Notes: generated from the letters alone by a model not told the origin. Numbered from the stretch's first letter, positions 26,179-35,760 are shown. The stretch: 64,000 nucleotides of DNA from Bhargavaea ginsengi (GCF_900109165.1 NZ_FNZF01000008.1:1-64000); one strand, 5' to 3'. Translations and numbers: made by a program.

Positions 26179-26450
26179 TCTGCCTGCTCCCTCTCTTTCT
26201 TCAGAAATTCAAGAATGTCACTGGCCTGTTTGACATGGTCCTTCTGGATACTGCCGAATTCTTTTTTCAGGTCAGGAAGCTTGGTTGATGCGGCGGCTGC
26301 CCCGTACATTTTGGCGCATAATTTGTTGACTTCCATAATTTTTGAAAGGTCTTCAATATTTCTGGCTGTTACAGTATCCGATTTGAACAGCTCGGGGCCG
26401 GGAGCCGATTCATTCGCGTTTTTGATTGCGGGTTTGGAGAAGATGCCCAT
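26175..26450 (-). CDS. small helical protein, coupled to the CotF-like gene
   Basis: A 91-residue helical protein with a strong ribosome site (GAGGAGG). It has two predicted amphipathic helices (ARNIEDLSKIMEVNKLCAKMY; DHVKQASDILEFLKKERE). No membrane segment or cysteine motif. The 4-bp overlap with the CotF-like gene suggests a two-component complex, perhaps spore-associated. Family not recognised. Confidence 0.55.
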   Translation of the reverse strand: MGIFSKPAIKNANESAPGPELFKSDTVTARNIEDLSKIMEVNKLCAKMYGAAAASTKLPDLKKEFGSIQKDHVKQASDILEFLKKEREQAE

Positions 26451-26539
26451 GGCTGATCCTCCTCTTTACATGATTTAAACATAGGATGCCCTCCAACAAG
26501 CAAATAATGAGCAGAAATTCATTTTTTTCAATTGGTATG

Positions 26540-26568
26540 TTGCGCATTGTGATGAAATATTCTAAACT
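26540..26568 (+). promoter_or_regulatory. sigma-A promoter of fadNAE
   Basis: TTGCGC (26540-26545), a 17-bp spacer and TAAACT (26563-26568), upstream of the FadR box. Confidence 0.5.
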
Positions 26569-26605
26569 ATGGATAAAGCACTTGCCTATTTTTTTGGCAA
26601 TGAAA

Positions 26606-26623
26606 TGAATGAGCATTCATTCA
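26606..26623 (+). promoter_or_regulatory. FadR operator
   Basis: TGAATGAGCATTCATTCA matches the Bacillus FadR palindrome (TGAATGA-N4-TCATTCA) with intact half-sites. It lies 21 bp upstream of the fadN start, so long-chain acyl-CoA should induce the operon. Confidence 0.9.
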
Positions 26624-26643
26624 AACTAGGAGGAGGCAATCAC

Positions 26644-29031
26644 GTGGCTCACCAAATCAACAAAGCAGCCGTCATCGGCTCAGGAGTGATGGGCTCCGGC
26701 ATAGCGGCCCATCTTGCAAACATTGGCATTCCCGTCCTGCTGCTGGATATCGTGCCAAACAAACTGACAGCCGAGGAAGAAGCAAAAGGCCTTACGCTTG
26801 AAGACAAAAGAGTCCGCAACCGGCTGACGGACCAGGCCATCAAAAACATGAAAAAGCAGAAACCGGCGCCGCTCGCATCCAAAGAAAGTCTTTCGCTCAT
26901 TTCAACAGGGAACCTTGAGGACGATCTGGAAAAGCTGAAGGATGCAGACTGGATCATCGAAGTTGTCGTTGAAAATCTGGAGATAAAGAAAGCGCTTTAC
27001 GAAAAGATCGAAGGGGTTCGATCTGAGCATGCCATCGTCTCTTCGAACACTTCCGGCATCAGCATCGAGGCAATGGCCGAAGGGCGCTCGGAAGGATTCC
27101 GCAAGCATTTCCTCGGTACTCACTTCTTTAACCCGCCACGATATCTGAAGCTGCTGGAAGTCATCCCGACGAAGGGGACCTCGCAGGAAGTACTGGACTT
27201 CATGGTCCGCTTCGGAGAAAACCGGCTAGGCAAGGGCGTCGTCATTGCGAAGGATACACCAAACTTCATCGGCAACAGGATCGGGACTTACGGACTTCTC
27301 GTGACTCTCCGTGAAATGACGGAGCGTGGATACTCGGTCGGGGAAGTGGACTCTGTCACGGGCACACTGATCGGCCGTCCGAAATCTGCAACGTTCCGTA
27401 CGCTCGACGTGGTCGGGCTGGATACATTTGTCCATGTCGCGAAAAACGTGTTCGACCAGACGGAAGGCGAGGAGCAGGAAGTGTTCCGCACGCCGGATTT
27501 CCTCGTGAAGATGGTGGAAAACGGCTGGCTCGGCGCAAAATCAAAACAGGGCTTCTATTTGAAGGAAGGCAAAGAAATCAGTGAAATCGACCCTGCTACA
27601 CTTGAGTACTCGCCGCAGAAGAAATTGAAAGCGCCTTCCATCGAAGCGGCGAAGCAGCAGAAGGGCGATGGCAGGCTGAAGACACTGGTCTACGCGAATG
27701 ACCGGGCAGGGGAACTGCTCTGGAACATCCTGGCTCCGACACTCATCTATTCGGCGGAGAAAGTCGGGGAGATCGCGGATGATATCACATCGATCGATAA
27801 TGCCATGAAGTGGGGCTTCGGCTGGAGGCAGGGCCCGTTTGAACTGTGGGATGCGATCGGAGTAGAAAAATCCGTCAAACAAATGAAGGAAGAAGGCCGG
27901 AACATTCCGGCGTTTGTACAGAAGCTGTTGGATTCCGGCAACAGTTCCTTCTATAAAACGGAAGATGACACGATCAAGTACTTTGACGGTGAAGGCTATA
28001 CACCGGTCCAGATGAACGAAAAAGAGATTGATCTGAAAAAGTGGAAAGCGAAGCACGGGGTTATCAAGAAGAACACTGGCGCAAGCCTGATCGACCTCGG
28101 TGATGGCATCGCTCTGCTGGAGTTTACCTCCCAGGCGAACTCACTCGGTCCGGACGTCATCAAGATGCTTCTCGATTCCTTGAATGAAGTGGAAAGCAGC
28201 GATCAATACAAGGGGCTTGTCATCGCCAACCAGGGCAAAAACTTCTCGGTCGGGGCGAATCTCGGCATGATCCTCATGGAAGCACAGGACGACAACATCT
28301 TCGAGCTGGACTTCATGATCAAGTCCTTCCAGGACGCCATGATGAAGGTCCGCTATTCGAAAAAGCCGGTTGTTGTCGCACCACATGGCATGTCACTTGG
28401 CGGCGGTGCGGAAATCACGCTTCCTGCTGCGCACATCCAGGCAACTATGGAAACGTATATCGGGCTGGTGGAAACTGGAGTCGGCCTGATCCCGGGCGGG
28501 GGAGGAAACATCAGCCTCTACCGAAAACATCTCGAAGGAATGCCGAACGGAGTCAAGGCAGACTACGTCGATATCGCGGCGAAAGTTTTCGAGACGATTG
28601 CGATGGCGAAAGTTTCGACATCCGGACAGGAGGCGCGGGAGAACAATTTCCTCGGCAAGTCGGATGGCGTCAGCGCCAACCGCGACCATCAGATTTATGA
28701 CGCGAAACAGGCAGCGCTTGCACTTCATGAAGCGGGCTACACGCCTCCTGCAAAGCGCACGATTCCGGTAGCCGGGGAGCCGGGCTATGCCGCGATGATG
28801 GTCGGTGCTGAAGGGATGCATCTGTCCGGCTATATCAGCGACCATGATCTCAAGATTGCAAAGAAACTCGCTTTCGTCCTGTCAGGCGGAAAAGTGCCGT
28901 ATGGTACGGAAGTCGATGAACAATACATGCTCAACCTGGAGAGGGAGGCGTTCCTGCAGCTGGTCGCGGAACCAAAATCCCAGCAGCGGATGCAGCACAT
29001 GCTCGTAAAAGGCAAGCCGCTCCGCAACTGA
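26644..29031 (+). CDS. fadN: 3-hydroxyacyl-CoA dehydrogenase / enoyl-CoA hydratase FadN
   Basis: A 795-residue bifunctional enzyme of fatty-acid beta-oxidation. GTG start at 26644 behind GGAGGAGGC. The NAD-binding Rossmann motif VIGSGVMGSGIAAHLA opens the dehydrogenase part (residues 1-~420; HFFNPPRYLKLLEVIP). The carboxyl part (about 485-700) is a crotonase fold with ANSLGPDVI, GANLGMIL and GMSLGGGAEITL. B. subtilis FadN is of similar size. First gene of fadN-fadA-fadE under the FadR box. Confidence 0.95.
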   Translation: MAHQINKAAVIGSGVMGSGIAAHLANIGIPVLLLDIVPNKLTAEEEAKGLTLEDKRVRNRLTDQAIKNMKKQKPAPLASKESLSLISTGNLEDDLEKLKDADWIIEVVVENLEIKKALYEKIEGVRSEHAIVSSNTSGISIEAMAEGRSEGFRKHFLGTHFFNPPRYLKLLEVIPTKGTSQEVLDFMVRFGENRLGKGVVIAKDTPNFIGNRIGTYGLLVTLREMTERGYSVGEVDSVTGTLIGRPKSATFRTLDVVGLDTFVHVAKNVFDQTEGEEQEVFRTPDFLVKMVENGWLGAKSKQGFYLKEGKEISEIDPATLEYSPQKKLKAPSIEAAKQQKGDGRLKTLVYANDRAGELLWNILAPTLIYSAEKVGEIADDITSIDNAMKWGFGWRQGPFELWDAIGVEKSVKQMKEEGRNIPAFVQKLLDSGNSSFYKTEDDTIKYFDGEGYTPVQMNEKEIDLKKWKAKHGVIKKNTGASLIDLGDGIALLEFTSQANSLGPDVIKMLLDSLNEVESSDQYKGLVIANQGKNFSVGANLGMILMEAQDDNIFELDFMIKSFQDAMMKVRYSKKPVVVAPHGMSLGGGAEITLPAAHIQATMETYIGLVETGVGLIPGGGGNISLYRKHLEGMPNGVKADYVDIAAKVFETIAMAKVSTSGQEARENNFLGKSDGVSANRDHQIYDAKQAALALHEAGYTPPAKRTIPVAGEPGYAAMMVGAEGMHLSGYISDHDLKIAKKLAFVLSGGKVPYGTEVDEQYMLNLEREAFLQLVAEPKSQQRMQHMLVKGKPLRN

Positions 29032-29059
29032 GCGGAGGACAGACAGAGGAGGATGAACC

Positions 29060-30235
29060 ATGCGTGAAGCAGTGATTGTGGCCGGTGCCAGGACGCCGGT
29101 CGGAAAAGCAAAGAAAGGATCCCTCGCTACGGTCCGCCCGGATGACTTCGGGGCGGTTGCGGTAAAGGAAACCCTCAGGCGCGCAGGAGGCTATGACGGG
29201 CCGATCGATGATTTTATCGTCGGATGCGCGATGCCGGAAGCGGAACAGGGCATGAACGTCGCCCGGCTGATTGGAGGGCTGGCTGGCCTTCCGGACACTG
29301 TGCCTGCAGTGACCGTGAACCGTTTCTGTTCATCGGGCCTGCAAACAATCGCCAACGGGGCGCACCAGATCATGCTCGGCCATGCGGATACGATCCTCGC
29401 GGGAGGCACAGAGTCGATGAGCATGGTTCCGATGATGGGCAATACGATCCGTCCGAACGCGACACTGGCGGAAACGGCGCCTGAGTACTATATGGGCATG
29501 GGCCATACTGCCGAGCAGGTCGCGATGAAATACGGTGTGAGCCGGGAAGATCAGGATGCATTTGCGGTCCGTTCGCACGAACGCGCCGCCGCGGCAATCC
29601 GCGATGGCAAGTTCAAGGACGAAATCGTGCCGGTCGAAGTGATCCGGCGCACAGTCGGGCCGGATGGCAAACTGAAGGAAGAGACCTTCATCTTCGATAT
29701 GGACGAAGGCGTACGGGAAGGCACGAACATGGAAACCCTCGGCAAGCTGCGTCCGGCGTTCAATGTGAAAGGATCGGTCACTGCGGGCAATGCTTCCCAG
29801 ACCTCGGACGGAGCGGGGATGGTCCTGATCATGGACCGTGAAAAGGCGGAAGCGGAAGGGCTGAAACCGATCGCCAAGTTCCGGTCGTTTGCGGTCGGAG
29901 GTGTTCCGCCCGAAGTGATGGGCATCGGTCCGATCGAAGCTGTGCCGAAAGCGCTGAAACTCGCGGGACTGTCCATTGAAGACATCAACCTTTGGGAGCT
30001 CAACGAGGCTTTTGCTTCGCAGTCGCTTCAGGTCATGCGGCACCTTGGCCTGAATGAAGAGATCGTCAACGTCAACGGCGGGGCCATCGCTCTCGGCCAC
30101 CCGCTCGGGGCGACAGGCGCCATCCTGACGCTCAAGCTCATGAACGAGCTTAAGCGCCGCAACGAACAGTTCGGTGTCGTCACGATGTGCATCGGCGGAG
30201 GCATGGGAGCCGCCGGCGTATTCGAGATGTTGTAA
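29060..30235 (+). CDS. fadA: acetyl-CoA C-acyltransferase (thiolase) FadA
   Basis: A 391-residue thiolase performing the last step of beta-oxidation. The catalytic nucleophile Cys near residue 91 is in VNRFCSSGLQTIA; the GHPLGATGA His and the late CIGGGMGAAG Cys complete the active site. ATG at 29060 behind AGAGGAGG, 28 bp after fadN. Normal length. Confidence 0.96.
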   Translation: MREAVIVAGARTPVGKAKKGSLATVRPDDFGAVAVKETLRRAGGYDGPIDDFIVGCAMPEAEQGMNVARLIGGLAGLPDTVPAVTVNRFCSSGLQTIANGAHQIMLGHADTILAGGTESMSMVPMMGNTIRPNATLAETAPEYYMGMGHTAEQVAMKYGVSREDQDAFAVRSHERAAAAIRDGKFKDEIVPVEVIRRTVGPDGKLKEETFIFDMDEGVREGTNMETLGKLRPAFNVKGSVTAGNASQTSDGAGMVLIMDREKAEAEGLKPIAKFRSFAVGGVPPEVMGIGPIEAVPKALKLAGLSIEDINLWELNEAFASQSLQVMRHLGLNEEIVNVNGGAIALGHPLGATGAILTLKLMNELKRRNEQFGVVTMCIGGGMGAAGVFEML

Positions 30236-30332
30236 GTAAGTGCGGAGGGCGGCTGCCCAGGCCCGACAGGCATTTAATTCAAAAGTGGGAAAACCCCACT
30301 CTCATAAAACAAAAAACAAGGAGGAAACGAAT

Positions 30333-32120
30333 ATGGCTGAAACTAAAGGCAAGGTGCTCGTCAAAGGCGGCGCATTCCTCATTGAGGACATCGACGCGGA
30401 TCAGGTGTTCACTCCGGAGGACTTCACGGAAGAGCACAAAATGATCGCCAAGACGACGGAAGAGTATGTTAAGAACGAAGTTCTCCCGGTCATCGACAAG
30501 CTTGAAAACCATGAATTTGAAAACTCCGTGCGGCTTCTGAAATCTGCAGGTGAGCTCGGTCTTCTGGGAGCGGACATTCCTGAGGCATACGACGGGTTTG
30601 GCCTCGACAAGATTTCTTCGGCCCTCATCACAGAAAAAATGTCCGTCGCGGGCGGCTTCTCCATCACTCACGGGGCGCATGTCGGCATCGGAACACTTCC
30701 GATTGTCCTCTTCGGTAACGAAGAACAAAAACAGAAGTACCTTCCGCCTTCCGTCACCGCGGAGAAAATCTTCGCTTATGCGCTGACAGAGCCGGGTTCC
30801 GGTTCGGACGCCCTAGGTGCGCGTACAACTGCAAAGCTGAACGAAGCGGGCACTCATTACATCCTGAACGGTGAAAAGCAGTGGATCACGAATTCCGGCT
30901 TCGCTGATGTCTTTGTCGTATATGCCAAGATCGACAGCGAGCATTTCACCGCGTTCATCGTCGAGAAAGATTATCCGGGTGTATCCGTCGGGGCAGAAGA
31001 AAAGAAGATGGGGATCAAGTCTTCCTCCACACGAACACTTATCCTCGAGGATGCGGAAGTGCCGGTCGAAAACCTGCTCGGCGAAAAAGGGCGCGGCCAC
31101 GTGATCGCATTCAACATTCTCAACATCGGACGCTACAAGCTCGGTGTCGGCGGCGTGGGCGGCTCCAAGCGGGCACTTGAACTGGCCATCAAATACACGA
31201 ATGAGCGCCAGCAGTTCAAGCGCAGCATTGCCTCCTTTAACCTCACGAAAGAAAAGATCGCGACGCTTGCTTCCGAACTGTATGCGACCGAGAGTCTCAT
31301 CTACCGCACGGTCGGCTACTTTGACGACCGCATGGGACAGATGAGTGAAGAAGAGCAGAAAGACGGCCGCAAAATCGCAGAGGCCATCGCTGAATACGCC
31401 ATCGAATGCTCGATCAACAAAGTCGTCGGTTCCGAAACACTCGACCATGTCGTTGACGAAGCGGTCCAGCTCCACGGCGGCTACGGCTATATGCAGGAAT
31501 ATGAAGTCGAGCGTGCGTACCGGGATTCCCGCATCAACCGGATCTTCGAGGGGACGAATGAAATCAACCGCCTTCTTGTGCCGGGCACTTTCCTCAAGAA
31601 AGCGATGAAGGGTGAACTGCCGCTTCTCCAGAAAGCCCAGTCCCTTCAGGAAGAGCTGCTCATGATGATGCCGGAAGAGCCGGGCGACGAAGCACTCGCG
31701 CAAGAGAAAATCCTCGTGAAGAATGCGAAGAAAATCGGCCTTCTCGCGGCAGGCATGGCTGCACAGCGCTTTGGCACGAAGCTTGAAGACGAGCAGGAAG
31801 TCCTCGTCAACATTGCCAACATCGCAAACGATATCTTCGCGATGGAATCCGCGCTGCTCCGCTCCGAAAAAGCGGTCCGCCGAGATGGTGAGGAGAAATC
31901 CCGCCAGAAGGTCCTTTACACAGAAGTCTTCTGCCAGGAAGCGATGCAGCGCATCGAACAGGAAGCGAAGGAAGTTCTTATCGCTTCCGTTGAAGGCGAC
32001 AACCAGCGCATGATGCTGTCCGCTCTTCGCAAACTCACCCGCTACACGCCGAAGAACCTTATTCCTCTGAAGCGTGAAGCGGCAGACAAGCTGAACGAAG
32101 CCCTTAAATACACAGTCTGA
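30333..32120 (+). CDS. fadE: acyl-CoA dehydrogenase FadE
   Basis: A 595-residue flavoprotein that introduces the first double bond in beta-oxidation. Acyl-CoA dehydrogenase motifs: FAYALTEPGSGSDALG, QWITNSGFADVFVVYAK and IFEGTNEINRLLVPG, where the catalytic Glu is expected. A long carboxyl extension (~180 residues) is typical of FadE-type enzymes. ATG at 30333 behind AAGGAGG; the longer frame from 30240 has no site. It ends the fad operon before a terminator. Confidence 0.95.
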   Translation: MAETKGKVLVKGGAFLIEDIDADQVFTPEDFTEEHKMIAKTTEEYVKNEVLPVIDKLENHEFENSVRLLKSAGELGLLGADIPEAYDGFGLDKISSALITEKMSVAGGFSITHGAHVGIGTLPIVLFGNEEQKQKYLPPSVTAEKIFAYALTEPGSGSDALGARTTAKLNEAGTHYILNGEKQWITNSGFADVFVVYAKIDSEHFTAFIVEKDYPGVSVGAEEKKMGIKSSSTRTLILEDAEVPVENLLGEKGRGHVIAFNILNIGRYKLGVGGVGGSKRALELAIKYTNERQQFKRSIASFNLTKEKIATLASELYATESLIYRTVGYFDDRMGQMSEEEQKDGRKIAEAIAEYAIECSINKVVGSETLDHVVDEAVQLHGGYGYMQEYEVERAYRDSRINRIFEGTNEINRLLVPGTFLKKAMKGELPLLQKAQSLQEELLMMMPEEPGDEALAQEKILVKNAKKIGLLAAGMAAQRFGTKLEDEQEVLVNIANIANDIFAMESALLRSEKAVRRDGEEKSRQKVLYTEVFCQEAMQRIEQEAKEVLIASVEGDNQRMMLSALRKLTRYTPKNLIPLKREAADKLNEALKYTV

Positions 32121-32134
32121 ACCGGTTATTCTTA

Positions 32135-32173
32135 CAAGCCCGGCCTGCATCAAGCAGAACGGGCTTGCTTTTT
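32135..32173 (+). terminator. terminator of the fad operon
   Basis: CAAGCCCG ... CGGGCTTG with a 17-nt loop, then a T-rich run. Confidence 0.75.
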
Positions 32174-32213
32174 GTTATACTTGTCCCATGAGCAGAAGCA
32201 GGGAGGCAAGGGA

Positions 32214-32570
32214 ATGGCGATCACATATTATGGATATCCGAAGTGCACCACCTGCCGGAAGGCAAAAAAGTGGCTGGATGAGCATGGGGTGGACTATGAT
32301 GAAATCGATATCAAGGACGCGCCACCGTCCGAAAAACAGCTCCGGGAAATTATTGCTGCAAGCGGCCTCGAGCTAAAGAAATTCTTTAACACAAGCGGGA
32401 AAGTCTATCGGGAAGGCGGTCTCAAAGACCGCCTTCCCGGGATGTCTGAGGATGAGCAGATCAGTCTTCTCGCCTCTGACGGGATGCTGATCAAGCGTCC
32501 GATCGTCTTTGACGGTGAAAAAGCGACCGTCGGATTCCGGGAAGCGGATTTTGAATCCGTATGGAATTAA
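32214..32570 (+). CDS. yusI: Spx/ArsC-family protein YusI
   Basis: A 118-residue thioredoxin-fold ArsC/Spx-like protein with CTTC (Cys11-Cys14) and the family carboxyl motif IKRPIVFDG. Unlike Spx, it is thought to act as a thiol reductase rather than an RNA polymerase partner, but this is not proven. ATG at 32214 behind GGGAGG. Its place between fadE and gcvH is as in B. subtilis yus. Confidence 0.9.
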   Translation: MAITYYGYPKCTTCRKAKKWLDEHGVDYDEIDIKDAPPSEKQLREIIAASGLELKKFFNTSGKVYREGGLKDRLPGMSEDEQISLLASDGMLIKRPIVFDGEKATVGFREADFESVWN

Positions 32571-32642
32571 GCGACTATTGAGTTTCCTGCCGCTGTATGG
32601 CAAACTGAGATGGATGGATAACTAATTCCTGGAGGGGTCAGA

Positions 32643-33023
32643 ATGAGCACACCAACAGAACTTCGCTACTCTGAAGAACACGAATGGGTCAAGACTGAAG
32701 ACGGCAAGGCCCGGATCGGTATCACACATTTTGCGCAAGCTGAACTCGGCGATATCGTATTCGTCGAACTGCCTGAAGTTGGCGACGAAATCAAGGCGGA
32801 CGAGCCTTTCGGAAGCGTTGAGTCGGTCAAGACGGTATCCGAACTGTATGCACCGATCAGCGGCACTGTCGTTGAAGTGAACGAAGATCTCGAGGATAGC
32901 CCTGAGTTCGTCAACGAATCGCCTTACGAAAAGGCGTGGATGGTCGTTGTTGAACCGTCTGATTCTTCGGAAATCGATAAGCTTATGTCTGCTGAACAAT
33001 ACGATCAAATGACGCAGGGCTGA
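32643..33023 (+). CDS. gcvH: glycine cleavage system H protein
   Basis: A 126-residue lipoyl carrier of glycine cleavage. The lipoylated Lys63 is in [15 protein letters not shown]. In B. subtilis GcvH also relays octanoyl groups for all lipoyl proteins through LipM and LipL, so it links to lipA at 52970. ATG at 32643 behind GGAGGGG. Normal length, terminator after. Confidence 0.96.
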   Translation: MSTPTELRYSEEHEWVKTEDGKARIGITHFAQAELGDIVFVELPEVGDEIKADEPFGSVESVKTVSELYAPISGTVVEVNEDLEDSPEFVNESPYEKAWMVVVEPSDSSEIDKLMSAEQYDQMTQG

Positions 33024-33035
33024 CCTGCATGCAGG

Positions 33036-33063
33036 AAACGCCGGCATCTTCCGGCGTTTTTTG
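33036..33063 (+). terminator. terminator after gcvH
   Basis: AACGCCGG, CATCTT, CCGGCGTT followed by T residues. Confidence 0.8.
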
Positions 33064-33152
33064 CATCTTCTAATAGAGAAGGACCCCGTCCGGAGCCGAA
33101 GCCTTAACCGGATGAGTCCTGAATCACACGGTGTGCTCGTGGAGGGATCAGG

Positions 33153-33491
33153 ATGAACGACAAAGTAATTATCGTCGAAGGCAGCTCAGACAGGAAACGG
33201 ATTTCCCGGCTACTGGATGAACCGGTGGATATTATCTGCACGAACGGAACGGCAAGCCCGACCAGGATCGAAGAACTTCTCGAACCGTACGAAGGTGCGG
33301 ATATCTACGCGTTTTTCGATGCCGACCGTTCCGGTGAAAAGTTGCGGGCGCTACTCAGGAGAGAGTATCCGGAAGCCCGGCATTTGTATACGGACCGCGT
33401 ATACCGGGAGGTGGCGACAACGCCGCTCCGTGTGCTCGCGGAAGAGCTCCTGTCGGCAAACATCGAAATCAAGACCGAATTTCTGCTGTAA
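33153..33491 (+). CDS. yusF: Toprim-domain protein YusF
   Basis: A 112-residue small Toprim protein, close to B. subtilis YusF. The Toprim Glu is in IIVEGSSDRKRI and the acidic pair in FFDADRSGEKLR. Such free-standing Toprim proteins resemble RNase M5-type or primase-type catalytic cores, but the role of YusF is not known. ATG at 33153 behind GGAGGGA; the next gene follows after 13 bp, so yusF-yusE form a unit. Confidence 0.88.
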   Translation: MNDKVIIVEGSSDRKRISRLLDEPVDIICTNGTASPTRIEELLEPYEGADIYAFFDADRSGEKLRALLRREYPEARHLYTDRVYREVATTPLRVLAEELLSANIEIKTEFLL

Positions 33492-33504
33492 AGGATGAGC
33501 ATGT

Positions 33505-33804
33505 TTGGAAGAATGGAATCTGCAACAATTTGAAGAAGCATCGAAAAGCCCGGCCACGGCCGCTTTTTACCTCTATACACCGCTTTGCGGGACGTGCCAG
33601 GTGGCGTCGAGGATGATGGAGGTCGTGGAAAAACTCCTTCCGGAAGTCAAACTGGGCAAGGCCGACCTCAACTATCATGAAGAAGTTGCCGCCAAGTATG
33701 TTGTGGAGAGCGTTCCGTGCCTTCTGGTTGCAAAAGAGGGCAGGGAAGTGGAGAAGATATATGCTTTCCAGTCGGTCCCATATCTCTATGAAAAATTAAG
33801 TTGA
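33505..33804 (+). CDS. yusE: thioredoxin-like protein YusE
   Basis: A 99-residue thioredoxin-fold protein with CGTC in YTPLCGTCQVASRMM and cis-Pro in ESVPCLLVAKEG; the additional Cys next to the cis-Pro is notable. TTG start at 33505, with a weak site (AAAGGATG). Last gene of the yusI-gcvH-yusF-yusE run. Its stop codon overlaps the -35 box of the met promoter. Confidence 0.85.
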   Translation: MEEWNLQQFEEASKSPATAAFYLYTPLCGTCQVASRMMEVVEKLLPEVKLGKADLNYHEEVAAKYVVESVPCLLVAKEGREVEKIYAFQSVPYLYEKLS

Positions 33805-33829
33805 CGCCAATCAGGTGCTATGATATAGT
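33801..33829 (+). promoter_or_regulatory. sigma-A promoter of the metNIQ transcript
   Basis: TTGACG (33801-33806), a 17-bp spacer and TATAGT (33824-33829). The -35 box includes the yusE stop codon. Confidence 0.8.
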
Positions 33830-33878
33830 TTCATCCATCAGTCATCCTACAGACGGATGAACATAAACGAATACGGAA

Positions 33879-34057
33879 ACTCTTATTGAGAGCGGCGGAG
33901 GGAAGTGCCCGATGAAGCCCGGCAACCGTCACGGAAACGTGAAATGGTGCCAAATCACTCAAAGCGCAAGCGCTTTGGCAGATGAGAGGAAATGCGCCGG
34001 ACCTGAGACGGAACGGCTGCGCGACCTGTCTGCCTGCCCGCAGACAGGTCTTTTTTA
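33879..34057 (+). promoter_or_regulatory. SAM-I riboswitch (S-box) with terminator
   Basis: The conserved S-box core is clear: CTCTTATTGAGAGC, GGCGGAGGGAAGTGCCC, GATGAAGCCCGGCAACC, then GGTGCCAAAT and the closing GATGAGAG. A terminator hairpin (GACCTGTCTGC ... GCAGACAGGTC, T6) ends at 34057, 16 bp before metN. High SAM should stop transcription of the methionine importer. Confidence 0.96.
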
Positions 34058-34073
34058 TTACAGAGGTGACCAA

Positions 34074-35099
34074 ATGATTAAGTTAGAACAGATAACCAAA
34101 CAGTTCCGGCTTTCCAACCGGACACTCACCGCGGTCGATGCGGTGGATCTTGAAATCCGTGAAGGGGAGATATTCGGCATCATCGGCTACAGCGGTGCAG
34201 GTAAAAGCACACTGATCCGTATGCTGAATGGCCTTGAAAAGCCGACGAGCGGCAACGTGACTGTAAACGGCATGAAAATGTCCTCGGTCTCCGGGGCGGA
34301 TCTGAGGAAGGCCCGCCAGAAGGTGAGTATGATTTTTCAGCACTTCAATCTGCTATGGTCCCGCACGGTTGCGGAGAACATTGCGTTCCCTCTTGAAATT
34401 GCAGGGGTGAAAAAAGCGGACCGGGAGCCTAAAGTACGAGAGCTGATCCGGCTTGTCGGCCTGGAGGGTAGAGAGGACGCCTATCCGTCCGAACTCTCAG
34501 GCGGTCAGAAACAGCGTGTCGGGATCGCCCGCGCGCTGGCCAATGATCCGGATGTACTTCTATGCGACGAAGCCACCTCCGCTCTCGACCCGGAGACCAC
34601 CGATTCAATCCTGGATCTTCTTACCGATATCAATAAGCGGTTGAACCTGACGATTGTGCTGATTACTCATGAAATGCACGTCATCCGGAAAATCTGTCAC
34701 CGGGTGGCTGTCATGGAAGCAGGCCAGGTGGTCGAGATGGGGAATGTGCTCCAGGTCTTCCGCTCGCCGCAGCAGCCGATCACCAAGCGGTTTGTCTCAC
34801 AGGTCACGGAGTCACCTGATGTAAAGCAGGCGATCGGGCAGCTGATCAAGGAAAACCCGGACGGCACATTGATCCGTCTGGGCTTTGTCGGCGAACGTAC
34901 GGGAGAGCCCGTACTTGCCCGGCTCATCCGTACATTCAACATCGATGTCAACATTCTGCAGGCCAACGTCTCGCAGACGCATGGCGGAACTTTCGGGTCC
35001 ATCATCCTGAATCTGGCCGGCGATGAATCAGCGGTTGCGGAGGCAGTGGAATTCCTCCACTCGGAAGGCGTGGAAACAGAGGTGATCGAACGTGATTGA
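34074..35099 (+). CDS. metN: methionine ABC transporter ATP-binding protein
   Basis: A 341-residue ATPase of the MetNIQ methionine importer. Walker A GYSGAGKSTL, ABC signature LSGGQKQRVGIARAL and Walker B DVLLCDEATSALDP are intact. The carboxyl NIL domain (about residues 265-341) binds methionine and gives transinhibition in relatives. ATG at 34074 behind AGAGGTG, after the SAM riboswitch. It overlaps metI by 8 bp. Confidence 0.96.
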   Translation: MIKLEQITKQFRLSNRTLTAVDAVDLEIREGEIFGIIGYSGAGKSTLIRMLNGLEKPTSGNVTVNGMKMSSVSGADLRKARQKVSMIFQHFNLLWSRTVAENIAFPLEIAGVKKADREPKVRELIRLVGLEGREDAYPSELSGGQKQRVGIARALANDPDVLLCDEATSALDPETTDSILDLLTDINKRLNLTIVLITHEMHVIRKICHRVAVMEAGQVVEMGNVLQVFRSPQQPITKRFVSQVTESPDVKQAIGQLIKENPDGTLIRLGFVGERTGEPVLARLIRTFNIDVNILQANVSQTHGGTFGSIILNLAGDESAVAEAVEFLHSEGVETEVIERD

Positions 35100-35760
35100 A
35101 CAACTGTTTCCAAACGTTGACTGGGACAAGATGTGGGAAGCTACGCTTGAGACCCTGTACATGACAGCAGTTGCTACACTGTTCACTTTCCTGATCGGGC
35201 TCGTGCTCGGCATCCTGCTTTTCCTGACAGGGCCTAAAGGAATCTACCAGAACCGGCTGTCCAACCTGATCACAGCGGCATTCGTCAACATCTTCCGGTC
35301 GATTCCATTTATTATCCTGATCATTTTGCTGATTCCGCTGACGAAGTTTCTGCTCGGCTCGATCCGCGGCCCGAACGCGGCCCTGCCGGCACTGATCATC
35401 GGTTCCGCGCCGTTTTACGGACGGATGGTCCAGATCGCGCTTGCGGAGATCGACAAAGGGGTCATTGAGGCCGCGCGCTCCATGGGGGCGACCACGTGGA
35501 CCATCATCCGGAAAGTGCTTCTTCCGGAATCGATGCCGGCGCTGATCTCCGGCATCACTGTGACGGCAATTGCGCTTGTCGGATATACGGCGATGGCAGG
35601 AATCATCGGTGCAGGCGGCCTGGGCAACCTGGCTTATCTGGACGGATTTCAGAGAAGCCGGACCGACGTGACGATTGTCGCCACGATCCTGATCCTGGTC
35701 ATTGTTTTTGCCATCCAGTGGATCGGGGACATTCTGGTCAAGCGGACGGACAAACGCTAA
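35092..35760 (+). CDS. metI: methionine ABC transporter permease
   Basis: A 222-residue permease with five predicted membrane helices. The EAA loop, which docks on the ATPase, is in EAARSMGATTWTIIRKVLLPE. Start ATG? The initiation codon is GTG at 35092, inside the end of metN, behind GAGGTG. Normal length for MetI. Confidence 0.95.
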   Translation: MIEQLFPNVDWDKMWEATLETLYMTAVATLFTFLIGLVLGILLFLTGPKGIYQNRLSNLITAAFVNIFRSIPFIILIILLIPLTKFLLGSIRGPNAALPALIIGSAPFYGRMVQIALAEIDKGVIEAARSMGATTWTIIRKVLLPESMPALISGITVTAIALVGYTAMAGIIGAGGLGNLAYLDGFQRSRTDVTIVATILILVIVFAIQWIGDILVKRTDKR

